Below, piece after piece: positions 1-9,779 of a stretch of DNA of 64,000 nucleotides. Every line of letters begins with the position of its first letter. Within the stretch, counting starts at the first letter, position 1. Origin of the DNA: Sedimenticola sp. (GTDB lineage Bacteria; Pseudomonadota; Gammaproteobacteria; Chromatiales; Chromatiaceae); assembly GCA_027068915.1 (NCBI GenBank), contig JAMOLT010000009.1, positions 62,001 through 126,000 on the forward strand, read 5' to 3'. Below the pieces are notes generated by a model. It was not told the DNA's origin, did no database searches, and saw nothing but the letters and a program-made list of their open reading frames with translations. The position numbers and the translations under genes were made by a program.

Positions 1-1738
1 TGCAGCTTCTATTTGGGCGACAATTTCTGACTCATGTTTCTTTATCGTTCCTTGGGGTAGCACTTTAGTAGTCAGTTCTTTGCGTACCTGATCAACGATA
101 TGCTCAACCGTCTGATCAAGCTGTTCGTTGGAGATATCCGTCTTGAGTGTTTTTAGCATCGCTTTGGAGATGACCTGTGCCAGCATCAGATATTCTTCTG
201 CATTTTCCCCCTGAAGTTCACGAACATCCTCTATTTTATCGCCGATATCCAGCAATCTAGCTATGTATCGGGCGACTGCAAGGTTGTCACCAGTCACCAT
301 TTTTGTTTCTACGCCCTTGGCTTTGGCTTCTGCGATGGTATCTTTGGAATCTTCGCGGGGCGGGTCAAACAACGGTATCAGGCCGACAAAGGTGTATTCC
401 CTTTCATCTGTTTTCCTGAAAGCTACTCCCAGTGTACGAAAGCCACGTTGTGCAAAGGTATCAACCTGGTCATAGGCAGCTTGTTTGTCAAAGTCATGGT
501 TATGGCACAACTCAATGATGACCTGTGGTGCGCCCTTTGTCGCAACCACGTCAATACCATTGCTGGTAGATATGACAGCTTCAGTGCGCTTGATCACCGG
601 ATCAAAGGGGGTGAATTTCTTTAGTGTGTAGGTATCCAGTTTTGTCTGTAATCCACGTTTATTTATAACATTGAAAATTGGCTGCTCTATGGGATCCCTG
701 TTTTCTGGTCGGCTGGCAAGCGCGGCATACAGAAACAGATCATCTTCTTTGAATGCTCCGGATACATAGGGTTGGGCAATGGTCATCCTGTTTTGCGTCA
801 ACGTGCCGGTTTTGTCGGAGCACAAGATATCCATCCCGGCGAGTTCTTCAATGGCATCAAGGCGACTGACAATGGCCTGTTTCTTTGCGAGAGCAACGGC
901 GCCAATGGCCATGGTGACAGTCAATACCGCAGGCATTGCCACGGGAATGGCGGAGATAGTCAGTACCAGGGAAAATATCAGCAGTTCCGTCAGTGGTTCT
1001 CCCCGGTGTATACCCAAATATACGATGATGGCGATCATCACCAAGGTAAGTAGAATCAGGAAATTACCTACTTTGATGACCATGCGCTTGAAATGGCTGC
1101 GGCCCTCCATTTCTGCCTTGGCGACTAGGCCAACGGTTTTCCCAAAATAAGTGTTCAGGCCGGTGCCAGTGACAGCAGCAAGCATTTCGCCCTGTTTGAC
1201 GACGGTGTTGGCATAGGCTTCTTCATCCGGTTTTTTATTGACGGGTAAAGATTCGCCAGTCATGGCAGATTGATCAATTTGCACAAAATCACTGCCTCCA
1301 AGCAGCTTGATGTCTGCTGGAATAACATCGCCAATTTTTATTTTTATAATGTCGCCGGGCACCAGTTCTGCCGCATCCAGTTGCTGCCATTGCCCGTCTC
1401 TCTTTACCAGTGCTACCAGGGCAAGTTTCTTTTTTAGTACTGCAATGGCGTTTAATGCCTTGGATTCCTGGTAGAAATCGACGAAAGCATTCACCAGCAA
1501 CATCATCATGATAATGATGAAGTCCTCCCAACGTTGTGCGGAGGCTGAAAGAATCGCTGCTATTTCAATCATCCAGGGAATGGGGCCCCAGAATCTGCGT
1601 GCCAGCCTTGTTAGCCAGCCCGCTTCTTTGGTTTCTATGCGATTGAAACCAAATTTCTGCAGGCGCTTTTTGGCCTCTTCACTGCTGAGTCCGGTGTCTG
1701 GGTTGGTTTGCAGGGGTGAAAAATCAGTATCTGGCATG
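1..1738 (-). CDS. Plasma-membrane proton-efflux type P-type ATPase (C-terminus runs off window start)
   Basis: Reverse-strand frame starting at CAT 1736-1738 translates MPDTDFSPLQTNPDTGLSSEEAKKRLQKFG...; contains SAMTGESLPV, CSDKTGTLTQN, KMVTGDN motifs; open to the window edge (so absent from the ORF track). Confidence 0.93.
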
Positions 1739-1812
1739 TTGGTTTACCCCTCGGGTTTTTCGGAGGCTGCATGTAACATTGGAAAATTATAAGCGGCGGA
1801 ACAGGGGGGTAC

Positions 1813-1828
1813 TGTCATTTATGTGACA
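1813..1828. promoter_or_regulatory. TGTCA-N6-TGACA palindrome (Crp/Fnr-superfamily-like operator) upstream of the P-type ATPase
   Basis: Direct read TGTCATTTATGTGACA; same TGTCA-N6-TGACA architecture recurs at 6388-6403. Confidence 0.5.
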
Positions 1829-2133
1829 AGTGGAAAAACAATATTGAAATGAAAGCAGCTAGCCCGGATATTTCACCCAGCCACCGAAAAATAAAGTTAA
1901 GCGCGCGTTATTTATGGATACTGTTGGAATATTAGCAAAGTACAAAGTGTAACCGGGCCACGGCTTGCGTTCACCCTCGCACTGATCTTGCCGCCCAGAG
2001 ACGGTATTTCCTCAATCATCAATAGCTTGGGCTATTGATTCAATCGGAAATCCGCCTCTGAACGACAATCTCAGCACGATCATCGGACTCCTGAGTGAAA
2101 CATCCGGCTAGTGTCTTTCTTATGGGATTGGTA

Positions 2134-2883
2134 TCAATAGTTTATTTCAAGCTGCGATAACAGGTCGTCAGCGTTTTGCCTGAGTTTTTTTAAATCATCA
2201 ATGATGAGATGGTGATTTTCAATATGCAATATCCCATCTTTCTTCATGGCCTGAAGGTGGCGATTGACCACTTGCCTGGCCGACCCCACCATGTGAGCAA
2301 GCATTTCATTCGATAAGTCGTGTAGCAGGGTGACATCAATACCAGTGGTCTTGTTGTTTTCCGGCGCTGTGCCCCCGGCCGCGTATCTAAGAACAAGCCT
2401 GGCCAACCGGGTGTGTATGTCGTAAAGGCCAAGATCCGCTGCCAATGCTTCCCTATCCCGAACCTGTTTGCCAAGATAGGGCATGAAATTGTCGTTAAAC
2501 TCGGGGTGTTGTTTGATCCAGGTGCGTACTTTATCAATGGGTGCAGAGAGCAGCTTGAGGCTATCCAGGGCGCTGGGAGTAACATTATGGTGCTGACCGT
2601 CCAGCAGGGTCAATACATCATACATGTCGCCTTCCTTGAGAATGGATATGGTGAGCTGTTTGCCGGTGCCAGGATGTGTCTGAGTTAGCTGCATACGACC
2701 TTCCAGCACCAGATAGAATCGTTGCAGGGTGATGCGGCTATCATGGATGGAGCCCTTGTTCCAGGACTCGAAACGGAAGTGGGCCAGCATTGTATCCAAT
2801 GTTTGCAGCGGCAGATTCTGAAACAATTCGGTTTGTGACAGTCGCTGGCGGTAGGTCTGATAAAGGGGAATGCCGTTTTTCAT
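2134..2883 (-). CDS. Crp/Fnr family transcriptional regulator
   Basis: cNMP-binding-like N-terminus and C-terminal HTH (MLAHMVGSARQVVNRHLQAMKKDGIL). Start chosen at internal Met (MKNGIPLY) preceded by an AGGAT SD; ORF extends to 2919. Confidence 0.9.
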   Translation of the reverse strand: MKNGIPLYQTYRQRLSQTELFQNLPLQTLDTMLAHFRFESWNKGSIHDSRITLQRFYLVLEGRMQLTQTHPGTGKQLTISILKEGDMYDVLTLLDGQHHNVTPSALDSLKLLSAPIDKVRTWIKQHPEFNDNFMPYLGKQVRDREALAADLGLYDIHTRLARLVLRYAAGGTAPENNKTTGIDVTLLHDLSNEMLAHMVGSARQVVNRHLQAMKKDGILHIENHHLIIDDLKKLRQNADDLLSQLEINY

Positions 2884-2993
2884 CTGTATCCTGTCAGGCT
2901 GGTTTTGGTAGCCCGTCATTCAAATAGATGCCATTCTATTTGGGCAGTGGGTTCATGCTATGGATCAGTAGAGCGAAAAGTGTAGCCTCACTT

Positions 2994-3173
2994 GAATGGC
3001 ACTTACTTAACAGGTTGTTGAAAAACGTGTTTTTCAACAACCTGTTAAGCCAAAGATTTCGTTATGCATCATCCCGGTGCAGGCCAGGATCCAGGGCGGT
3101 CACATATCCCCGAGATCCTGGGTTCCAGCCTGCGCCAGAATGACCATGGTTTTTGCTTAAGTACGTGCCATTC
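2994..3173. repeat. Inverted-repeat (MITE-like) element with nested palindromes
   Basis: Outer arms GAATGGCACTTACTTAA (2994-3010) and reverse complement GAATGGCACGTACTTAA (3157-3173), 16/17 match; contains a perfect 20-bp-arm hairpin (3007-3048) and a REP-like pair (3068-3147). Confidence 0.7.
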
Positions 3174-3208
3174 TAGCCTGACTTGACTGCAGACGCACAG
3201 GATAGAGG

Positions 3209-4234
3209 TCAGTTTTCTTCATTTTCCATTGCAGGATGGTACTTCCCCTGCCGGGCGAGGCTGTTGAGCCGCGCCCGTTTCAGCAAAGCCTTCTGCGTAT
3301 TTTTCCGATTCTCAGCTTTTCCCTGCCAGGCGTACAGGGCAGGTTGTTGCAGGGCGCGCCCATAGGAAATGCTTAGTTGCCATGGTGCATTTCCCTTCAT
3401 CTGATTGATGGCATTGAGATTTCCGGTTGCTTCTTCAGGCCCTTGCCCACCTGACAGGAAATTGATGCTGGGCACGGCCGCAGGTACGGTGCGTTTCAGA
3501 ATTTTGAGAGTGGCTTCAGCAATCTCTTGAGGTGCTGCGGTACGGCAGCTCTTGCCTGGAAGTATCATATTGGGCTTCAATATCATGTGTTCAAGATGGA
3601 CGCCGTGCAGATGCAAAGCATGGAAAACGGAATGCAGCACATGTTCAGTGACGGTTGCACAGCGGTCAATATCGTGATCACCATCCATCAACACTTCTGG
3701 CTCAACAATGGGTATGAAGCCCATTTCCTGGCAGACAGCTGCATAGCGGGCCAGCACTTCTGCGTTGGCATGTCTTCCCATGTGTGTCGGATTGTGGTGA
3801 GTGATGGGGTAAACCTCCCGCCACTTTGCAAAGCGGGCACCCTGTTTTTTGTATCCTTCCAGGCGGCTTGCCAAGCCATCCAGGCCGTATGTGATCAAAT
3901 CACCGGGAGCACCGGCCAAGGGGCCTTTGCCTTTATCTACTTTTACTCCGGGAACAATTTTTTGCGACCAGGCAACCTCCGGCAGTAGCACTTGATTTTC
4001 ATCGGTCTGACCCAGGGTTTCTTCAAACATAATAATACCGCTGATAAATTTCCCAAGGCCAGGCGTACTTATCAGCAGTGAACGATAGTCGCGGCGATTC
4101 TGCTCTGTGGCTTCCACATCAATCGCAGCAAGGCGCTTTGTAATGGTAGGTAGACTTTCGTCGGCGGCCAGAATGCCGCGGTGCTCATCCACCAGATCTG
4201 AAATTGTCTGCTGCAATTCGTTTGCAGTGCTCAT
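3209..4234 (-). CDS. Class I fructose-bisphosphate aldolase (eukaryote-type fold family)
   Basis: MSTANELQQTISDLVDEHRGILAADES...; LKPNMILPG and SGGQGPEEATGNLNAIN motifs. Start at internal Met 4234. Confidence 0.93.
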   Translation of the reverse strand: MSTANELQQTISDLVDEHRGILAADESLPTITKRLAAIDVEATEQNRRDYRSLLISTPGLGKFISGIIMFEETLGQTDENQVLLPEVAWSQKIVPGVKVDKGKGPLAGAPGDLITYGLDGLASRLEGYKKQGARFAKWREVYPITHHNPTHMGRHANAEVLARYAAVCQEMGFIPIVEPEVLMDGDHDIDRCATVTEHVLHSVFHALHLHGVHLEHMILKPNMILPGKSCRTAAPQEIAEATLKILKRTVPAAVPSINFLSGGQGPEEATGNLNAINQMKGNAPWQLSISYGRALQQPALYAWQGKAENRKNTQKALLKRARLNSLARQGKYHPAMENEEN

Positions 4235-4307
4235 AATGCTCTCCTGTATTTTATAGCCACCACTTTGCCTTGATTCCCGCTGATGTTTCTTCATCGCAAA
4301 TCTGCAT

Positions 4308-5726
4308 TCATGCGGAAGAGGGGTGTGCAGATTGCAATGGATAGGTGGCACCCAGTTTTGGCATCACAACTTTTGTATTGTTCAACAACTTGGAAAAGGT
4401 CTGCATGCTTTTCTCTTCCCCGTGAACCAAATAGGTGGTGCCCGGATTGCCGGTTTTCTGTTGCCAGGCCAGTAGTTCTGCCTGATCCGCATGGGCGGAA
4501 AACCCACCAATGGTAAAGATTTCAGCATTTACCGAAAATTCCTCACCGAAGATGCGTACTCTATCGGCACCATCAATGATGCGGCGTGCCAGCGTTCCCC
4601 GGGCTGCATAACCGACAAACACGATGCTGCAACGTTTGTCCCAGAGGTTGTGCTTCAGGTGATGACGCACGCGTCCTCCGGTGCACATTCCGGATCCGGC
4701 CATGATGATCGCTCCACTATCGATTTGATTGATGGCAATGGATTCTGCGGTTTGTCGGGTGAAGTGCAGGCCTGGCAGATCAAAGGGGTCGCTTCCATCC
4801 TGGGATATTTTCAATGTCTCGGTGTCATAGCATTCCGGGTGGCGTCTGAATATTTCTGTGGCGGATATGGCCATTGGAGAATCCAGAAAAACATTGATGT
4901 AATGTTTGATCTGACCATTTGCCGTGCCTTCACGCAGGTAATAGAGGATTTCCTGGGCACGTTCAAGAGCAAAAGTGGGGATAATGACATTGCCACCACG
5001 GCCGATGGTGGTATTGACTGCGTCATACAGTTCTTCGATAGATGGCTGCAGTTGTTTGTGCAGGCGATCACCATAGGTGGTTTCCATGATTACGGTGTCA
5101 GCTTTTGGAGGTGTTGTGGGGTTCCGCAAAATGGCTCGGTTACTGTTGCCGAGATCACCGGAGAAGAGCACTGTGTGTCGATGTCCTTCTTCCTGGAGTT
5201 CCAGATAAATACATGCAGAACCAAGAATATGCCCGGCATCAATAAAGGTGGCACGAATGCCGGGTGCAATGTCTATGGGTTGGTTGTATACAGCATGTCG
5301 TCCGAAGCAGTCCAGGCTGTTCAATGCATCCAGGGTTGTATAGAGTGGCTCAATGTTGGTGCGTTGCTTGCCGGCATGCCGCTGGGCCTTGCGTTGCTGG
5401 TAACGTGCCTCCTCTTCCTGCAGTCCGGCAGAATCGAGCATTACCAGGCGTGCAAGTTCAGTAGAGGCAGAAGTCGTAATGATTTCCCCTTTAAATCCTC
5501 TTTTGACCAGCAGGGGGATGCGACCGCAATGATCGAGGTGTGCATGAGTAAGCAGCAGGTAATCAATGGTCTCCGGTTTAAAACCAAACGGTTCTGCGTT
5601 CTCTTCAGCGAGTTCGTGTCCGCCCTGATACATTCCACAATCAATCAGTATGCGCTTACCCGCGCACTCTAACAGATGGCAGGAGCCAGTCACTCCCTGG
5701 TCTGCGCCATGAAAAGAGATATTCAT
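4308..5726 (-). CDS. MBL-fold / beta-CASP metallo-hydrolase (RNA-processing exonuclease family)
   Basis: LTHAHLDHCGRIP, FSGDLG, GSGMCTGGRVRHHL, GGFSAHADQ motifs; start at MNISFHGADQ. Confidence 0.92.
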   Translation of the reverse strand: MNISFHGADQGVTGSCHLLECAGKRILIDCGMYQGGHELAEENAEPFGFKPETIDYLLLTHAHLDHCGRIPLLVKRGFKGEIITTSASTELARLVMLDSAGLQEEEARYQQRKAQRHAGKQRTNIEPLYTTLDALNSLDCFGRHAVYNQPIDIAPGIRATFIDAGHILGSACIYLELQEEGHRHTVLFSGDLGNSNRAILRNPTTPPKADTVIMETTYGDRLHKQLQPSIEELYDAVNTTIGRGGNVIIPTFALERAQEILYYLREGTANGQIKHYINVFLDSPMAISATEIFRRHPECYDTETLKISQDGSDPFDLPGLHFTRQTAESIAINQIDSGAIIMAGSGMCTGGRVRHHLKHNLWDKRCSIVFVGYAARGTLARRIIDGADRVRIFGEEFSVNAEIFTIGGFSAHADQAELLAWQQKTGNPGTTYLVHGEEKSMQTFSKLLNNTKVVMPKLGATYPLQSAHPSSA

Positions 5727-5846
5727 TGTTGTCCATCCTCTGAAAAATCTGCTCCTTGGGCATATGCTGTGGCCAAAAGCAGAAAAAGAATATTGTTGGT
5801 ATGGCTTTCGGTGCAATAGAAATGCTGATTCCAGTTGTCTAGTACA

Positions 5847-6338
5847 CTAGAGCCTAACCGCAAGTACATCGACTGAGGCAGTGTGTAATACATTGGTGGC
5901 TACAGACCCGGCTATCCCAAGGAAGCCGCGCTTCCCGTGGATTCCCAACACAATCAGATCCATATTATGCTGTGAAGCATACCCGGAAATTTCCCGACCG
6001 GCAGAATAGGCGCTGACAACTACGTCAACATCAGTGCTGACAATAATTTCCACTGCGGTTGCGCTACCTTTCGGACCCAAATTGTTCCGTAACTCTTCGA
6101 GCTCCGTGCGTGCTTTTTCGGTATAGAATTGTTCAGGATCAACATTCTCTGGGGCAATGCTGTGGTTGGGAATATCCTCGGGAAAATGTTCCAGTACATG
6201 TAGCAATGTCAGTCTTCCGCCGGTTAGCATTGCCAACTCACTGGCGCGCCGGGCTGCTTTTTCTGCAACGGGTGAAAAATCTGTTGCTACCAGAATATGT
6301 GTGTACTCAATCACAATGGTTTCCTCTTTACGATTCAT
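5847..6338 (-). CDS. Universal stress protein (UspA family)
   Basis: ILVATDFSPVAEKAARRA ... VLGIHGKRGFLGIAGSVATNVLHTASVDVLAV. Confidence 0.93.
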   Translation of the reverse strand: MNRKEETIVIEYTHILVATDFSPVAEKAARRASELAMLTGGRLTLLHVLEHFPEDIPNHSIAPENVDPEQFYTEKARTELEELRNNLGPKGSATAVEIIVSTDVDVVVSAYSAGREISGYASQHNMDLIVLGIHGKRGFLGIAGSVATNVLHTASVDVLAVRL

Positions 6339-6387
6339 ATGCATAAATCCTTTGGCGACTAACATAGGACATTTTATGCTCCCTATC

Positions 6388-6403
6388 TGTCACTGAAGTG
6401 ACA
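6388..6403. promoter_or_regulatory. TGTCA-N6-TGACA palindrome between divergent usp and AhpD-like genes
   Basis: Direct read TGTCACTGAAGTGACA. Confidence 0.5.
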
Positions 6404-6489
6404 GTCTTTCACCACTTGTCCGCATGAAAATACAAAAACAGACGTTTAGGATTGTGTTTTTTATTTGTTCGGCAATGAGAGGCCTCAAA

Positions 6490-6837
6490 ATGGGAAAGAT
6501 GCAGGAAAAATTAAATGAAATTAGGGAGTTGACCGCTGAACTTCGCAATGACTACCCGACAGAGACAGATGCTTTCTTGGGATTTCTGAATAAAGCGGAA
6601 TCAGGAAAAGCCTTGGGAATAAGGGAAAAGGAGCTTATTAATGTTGCATTGGCGGTGGCGGCTCAGTGTGAATGGTGTATTTCCTTCCATGTGGAGCAAG
6701 TTGTAAAGGCAGGTGGAACTCGTGATGAAATAGTGGAAGCTGGTTTCATGGCAGTCATCATGCATGGTGGTCCCGCTTATATGTACATGACACCACTGCT
6801 GGATGCCGTCAACGAGTTTTTGCCAAAAAAGGATTGA
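6490..6837 (+). CDS. Carboxymuconolactone decarboxylase / AhpD-like family protein
   Basis: Protein MGKMQEKLNEIRELTAEL...; CEWCISFHVEQVVKAGGTRDEIVEA (CxxC...H) motif. Confidence 0.88.
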   Translation: MGKMQEKLNEIRELTAELRNDYPTETDAFLGFLNKAESGKALGIREKELINVALAVAAQCEWCISFHVEQVVKAGGTRDEIVEAGFMAVIMHGGPAYMYMTPLLDAVNEFLPKKD

Positions 6838-6947
6838 TTGCAATTGGTGGGGCCATGTTGTGTCGTTGTCCAGCGATCTGAACAAAAGTCATGGCCCTGC
6901 CCACTACGATAGCGTAGATCTGCCTGACTGGCTCGGTATGCTTCAAA

Positions 6948-6996
6948 CGCCTTTGCGGGGGCTCTGAAAGATCCTTTAATTCTGACGCAGTACACT
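6948..6996 (+). repeat. Repeat family A, solo right arm
   Basis: CTCTGAAAGATCCTTTAATTCTGACGCAGTACACT, near-identical to the right arm of the 7150-7311 element. Confidence 0.65.
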
Positions 6997-7149
6997 TAGG
7001 TATCCACTGGCTTTGCCGGGATACTTGCTCATCCTGAAGCGCTATATTTGTGTTAAAATAAATCAACGGGAGCAGGGTGTTTTATTAGAATTTCATTCGC
7101 GCACGGCTTGCAGGGAGATAGCGAATGTCTGGGGCAGGGTTTTTGCGCT

Positions 7150-7311
7150 AGCGTACTGTGTCGGAACTATAGGCTCAGCCGAAAGGAATCCCTCAAAAGT
7201 GCCAGGACGGTGTTGGGGCGCTTGCCAAGGAACAACCATTGCCTGCGCCCCGCCTTGTCCTGGCACTTTTGGAGGGTTCTGAAAGAGCCTTTAATTCTGA
7301 CGCAGTACACT
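7150..7311. mobile_element. Repeat family A: MITE-like element with ~70-bp inverted arms
   Basis: Left AGCGTACTGTGTCGGAACTATAGGCT...CAAAAGTGCCAGGACGGTGTTGGGGCGC vs reverse complement of right AGTGTACTGCGTCAGAATTAAAGGCT...CAAAAGTGCCAGGACAAGGCGGGGCGC; TA at both edges. Confidence 0.75.
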
Positions 7312-7475
7312 AGGAGCCTGTTGGATGTAACCGTTTGAAGCGAAAATCACTGGGGGTGAACCAAATCAGTTTATCGTGTGAGGAGAATAGCAGGGCTATT
7401 TGACGATCAGGATAAGCTGAGTTAATCGCCATCCAGTGATTTGCAGCCAAACAGTGTTACATCCGACAGGCTCCT
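7312..7475. mobile_element. Repeat family B: MITE-like element with ~40-bp inverted arms, abutting family A copy
   Basis: Left AGGAGCCTGTTGGATGTAACCGTTTG...AAAATCACTGG vs reverse complement of right AGGAGCCTGTCGGATGTAACACTGTTTGGCTGCAAATCACTGG. Confidence 0.7.
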
Positions 7476-7603
7476 GGAACGATGATACGGGTGTTGCCAC
7501 AGCAAACAATCTGTGCGGCAGTGCTTGAAAAGCGTACGAATTGCAGCAGTATCTGTCTGTGCCTGGGAACAAAAATGATAGGAGATTTTGAAGATTGGAC
7601 GTC

Positions 7604-9124
7604 ATGCGAGAACAAAACAGTTTTTCTAAAGAAAGGGAAGCAGGTGTTGGAGAAGCGTCTCAGGATTGTATTATTGTTTATGATCCTGATAGAGAGCATG
7701 GCGATAGCCTAGAGGCTGTGCTCAGGTTTCTGGGATACGATCTGCTTGCAGTATTCAGCCTTGAGCAACTTGCGAAGCAGCTGGTGCAGAATCCTGGCCT
7801 GTTGACTGTGATCATTACAGGTGATCAATCAGAAGTAGAGCAACAGCGCGTCATCCAGGTGTTGTCCAGCGAAGCACCGGATATTTTGCCAGTTGTATTG
7901 TATGCTCTCCCCTCTGAAGGCGATCAGCCTTTGCTGCTCAAATACCCGCCCAATTGGGTAGTGGTCAAGTTGCCTCTCACACACGCAGAGTTTTCCACTG
8001 CTCTGCAACGTGTTGGTGCTCATGCTCAACATAACAAGCAACAAGACAAGGGGGGGCGGCGTCCCACTCACTTGTTTCGGAGCCTGATCGGGCGCAGCCC
8101 GGCAATCCAGCGCATTCGTCATGAAATCGAGCAAGTGGGTCCCACAGACGCCAATGTGCTCATACTGGGTGAATCAGGAACGGGAAAAGAGGTGGTAGCG
8201 CGCAACCTTCACTACTATTCGAAACGCCGCAACAAGGCTTTTGTACCGATAAACTGCGGTGCCATTCCCCGCGATCTGCTGGAATCAGAGCTGTTTGGGC
8301 ATGAGAAAGGGGCCTTCACTGGTGCGCTTACCGTGAGGGAAGGGCGCTTTTCCATGGCCGCTGGTGGCACCCTGTTCCTTGACGAAATTGGTGAAATGCC
8401 CATGGATATGCAGGTAAAGTTGCTGCGAGTCCTGGAAGAGAGGGTTTTCGAGAGAGTAGGCGGGAACAAACGTATCAAGGCGGATGTGCGAATTGTTGCA
8501 GCCACCAATTGTGATCTGGAACAGATGGTTTCAGAGGGGAGCTTCCGCGAGGATCTTTTTTATCGCCTGGAGGTTTTCCCTATCAACCTGCCTTCGCTGC
8601 GTGATCGTGCTGAAGACTTGCCGTTATTGATTTCCCAACTGAATGAGCGTCTGGAGTACGAAAAACAGTGTTCTGTCGGGTTTTCGCCAAATGCAATTCT
8701 GGCCTTGTCACATTACCATTGGCCGGGAAACGTGCGTGAGCTGGCCAATCTTATCGAACGGCTTGCCATCCAGTATCCGAATGGGCTGGTGCAGGCGCAG
8801 GACTTGCCCGGAAAGTATCGACCCAATGTGACCGGGCCTGCCAAAGATGATCTGCAGCTTGAATTTTTTACTGAGCAGAACAATCAGGCTCAAACTGCCG
8901 CTTCGAATTCAAGTATCCAGATGCCAAAAATCTCACCAGATGGCCTGGATATGAAATCCTATGTGTCTGACATAGAGATGAACCTTATATCCCAGGCGCT
9001 GGAAGAAACGGGAGGCGTGGTGGCGCACGCAGCAAAACTGTTGGGGCTTCGCCGCACTACGCTGACGGAAAAGATGCGGAAATACGGTTTGCAGCGTCCA
9101 CAATCTGCTGCGGCACAAGACTGA
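7604..9124 (+). CDS. fleQ: Sigma54-dependent flagellar master regulator, FleQ/FlrA-like
   Basis: AAA+ domain GESGTGKEVVARNLH, GAFTGA loop, C-terminal Fis-type HTH (HAAKLLGLRRTTLTEKMRKYGL); divergent N-terminal domain. Confidence 0.88.
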   Translation: MREQNSFSKEREAGVGEASQDCIIVYDPDREHGDSLEAVLRFLGYDLLAVFSLEQLAKQLVQNPGLLTVIITGDQSEVEQQRVIQVLSSEAPDILPVVLYALPSEGDQPLLLKYPPNWVVVKLPLTHAEFSTALQRVGAHAQHNKQQDKGGRRPTHLFRSLIGRSPAIQRIRHEIEQVGPTDANVLILGESGTGKEVVARNLHYYSKRRNKAFVPINCGAIPRDLLESELFGHEKGAFTGALTVREGRFSMAAGGTLFLDEIGEMPMDMQVKLLRVLEERVFERVGGNKRIKADVRIVAATNCDLEQMVSEGSFREDLFYRLEVFPINLPSLRDRAEDLPLLISQLNERLEYEKQCSVGFSPNAILALSHYHWPGNVRELANLIERLAIQYPNGLVQAQDLPGKYRPNVTGPAKDDLQLEFFTEQNNQAQTAASNSSIQMPKISPDGLDMKSYVSDIEMNLISQALEETGGVVAHAAKLLGLRRTTLTEKMRKYGLQRPQSAAAQD

Positions 9125-9168
9125 CTCGGCGCCTGGTATGTATGCGGTGAAAGCATAGCCCGCTGTGT

Positions 9169-9774
9169 CTATTTGCATCTCATCTTTGATCGTTTGCGCC
9201 GATCGCCAGCCTCTTTTTTGAGGACATGACAGGTGATCAGGTCAGCATCTTCTTCTCGTATGTTCTTGAATTCCACTCCAATCTTGTAGGGGTAGTGCTT
9301 GTTATCGTCATCATTGGTGCGTTTGCAGTAGATAACAGTGGCATAGGTAATAATGCCGGTATGAGATGGCAGGAGCAGTAACCACAGCTCCAGCAAGGTT
9401 CCCAGCTCCAGTGGCTTTTGCGCCAGGAAAGATGTACCGCCGGCACTGAGGCTGGCTTTTTGTGCAGGCAATTTGCTCAGGTCGTGATCCATCTGAAATG
9501 CCATGTCGGCAAGCAGGTCAAGTTTTTGATCCATTGCTTTCAGATAACATGCCAGTTCTTCTGAGTGCTGCTCCAGAACATTGCGTACCGGGCGTATTTT
9601 CTGGTCAATGGCGGCAAACTGCGCCTTGATGGTAAAGCTGTTGGTATTTGCGGCCAAGTCCCCTTTTCCTGTTTGAAGCTCCAGGCTGCTGGCTTTGCGG
9701 AATTTCAGGATAACATTGTCTTCAATACGTACAAAGCTGCGCCGCTCTATGCCTTCTTTGTCTTTGGCTTCCAT
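9169..9774 (-). CDS. PilZ domain-containing protein
   Basis: N-terminal ERRSFVRIED plus SLSAGGTSF (PilZ RxxxR and DxSxxG-like); immediately downstream of motB. Confidence 0.75.
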   Translation of the reverse strand: MEAKDKEGIERRSFVRIEDNVILKFRKASSLELQTGKGDLAANTNSFTIKAQFAAIDQKIRPVRNVLEQHSEELACYLKAMDQKLDLLADMAFQMDHDLSKLPAQKASLSAGGTSFLAQKPLELGTLLELWLLLLPSHTGIITYATVIYCKRTNDDDNKHYPYKIGVEFKNIREEDADLITCHVLKKEAGDRRKRSKMRCK

Positions 9775-9779
9775 TGTAT

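Noticed and set aside
4491-5672. 393-aa plus-strand ORF
   Set aside because: Antisense shadow of the beta-CASP MBL gene, which has clear catalytic motifs; the plus-strand translation is Cys/His-rich with no recognisable family.
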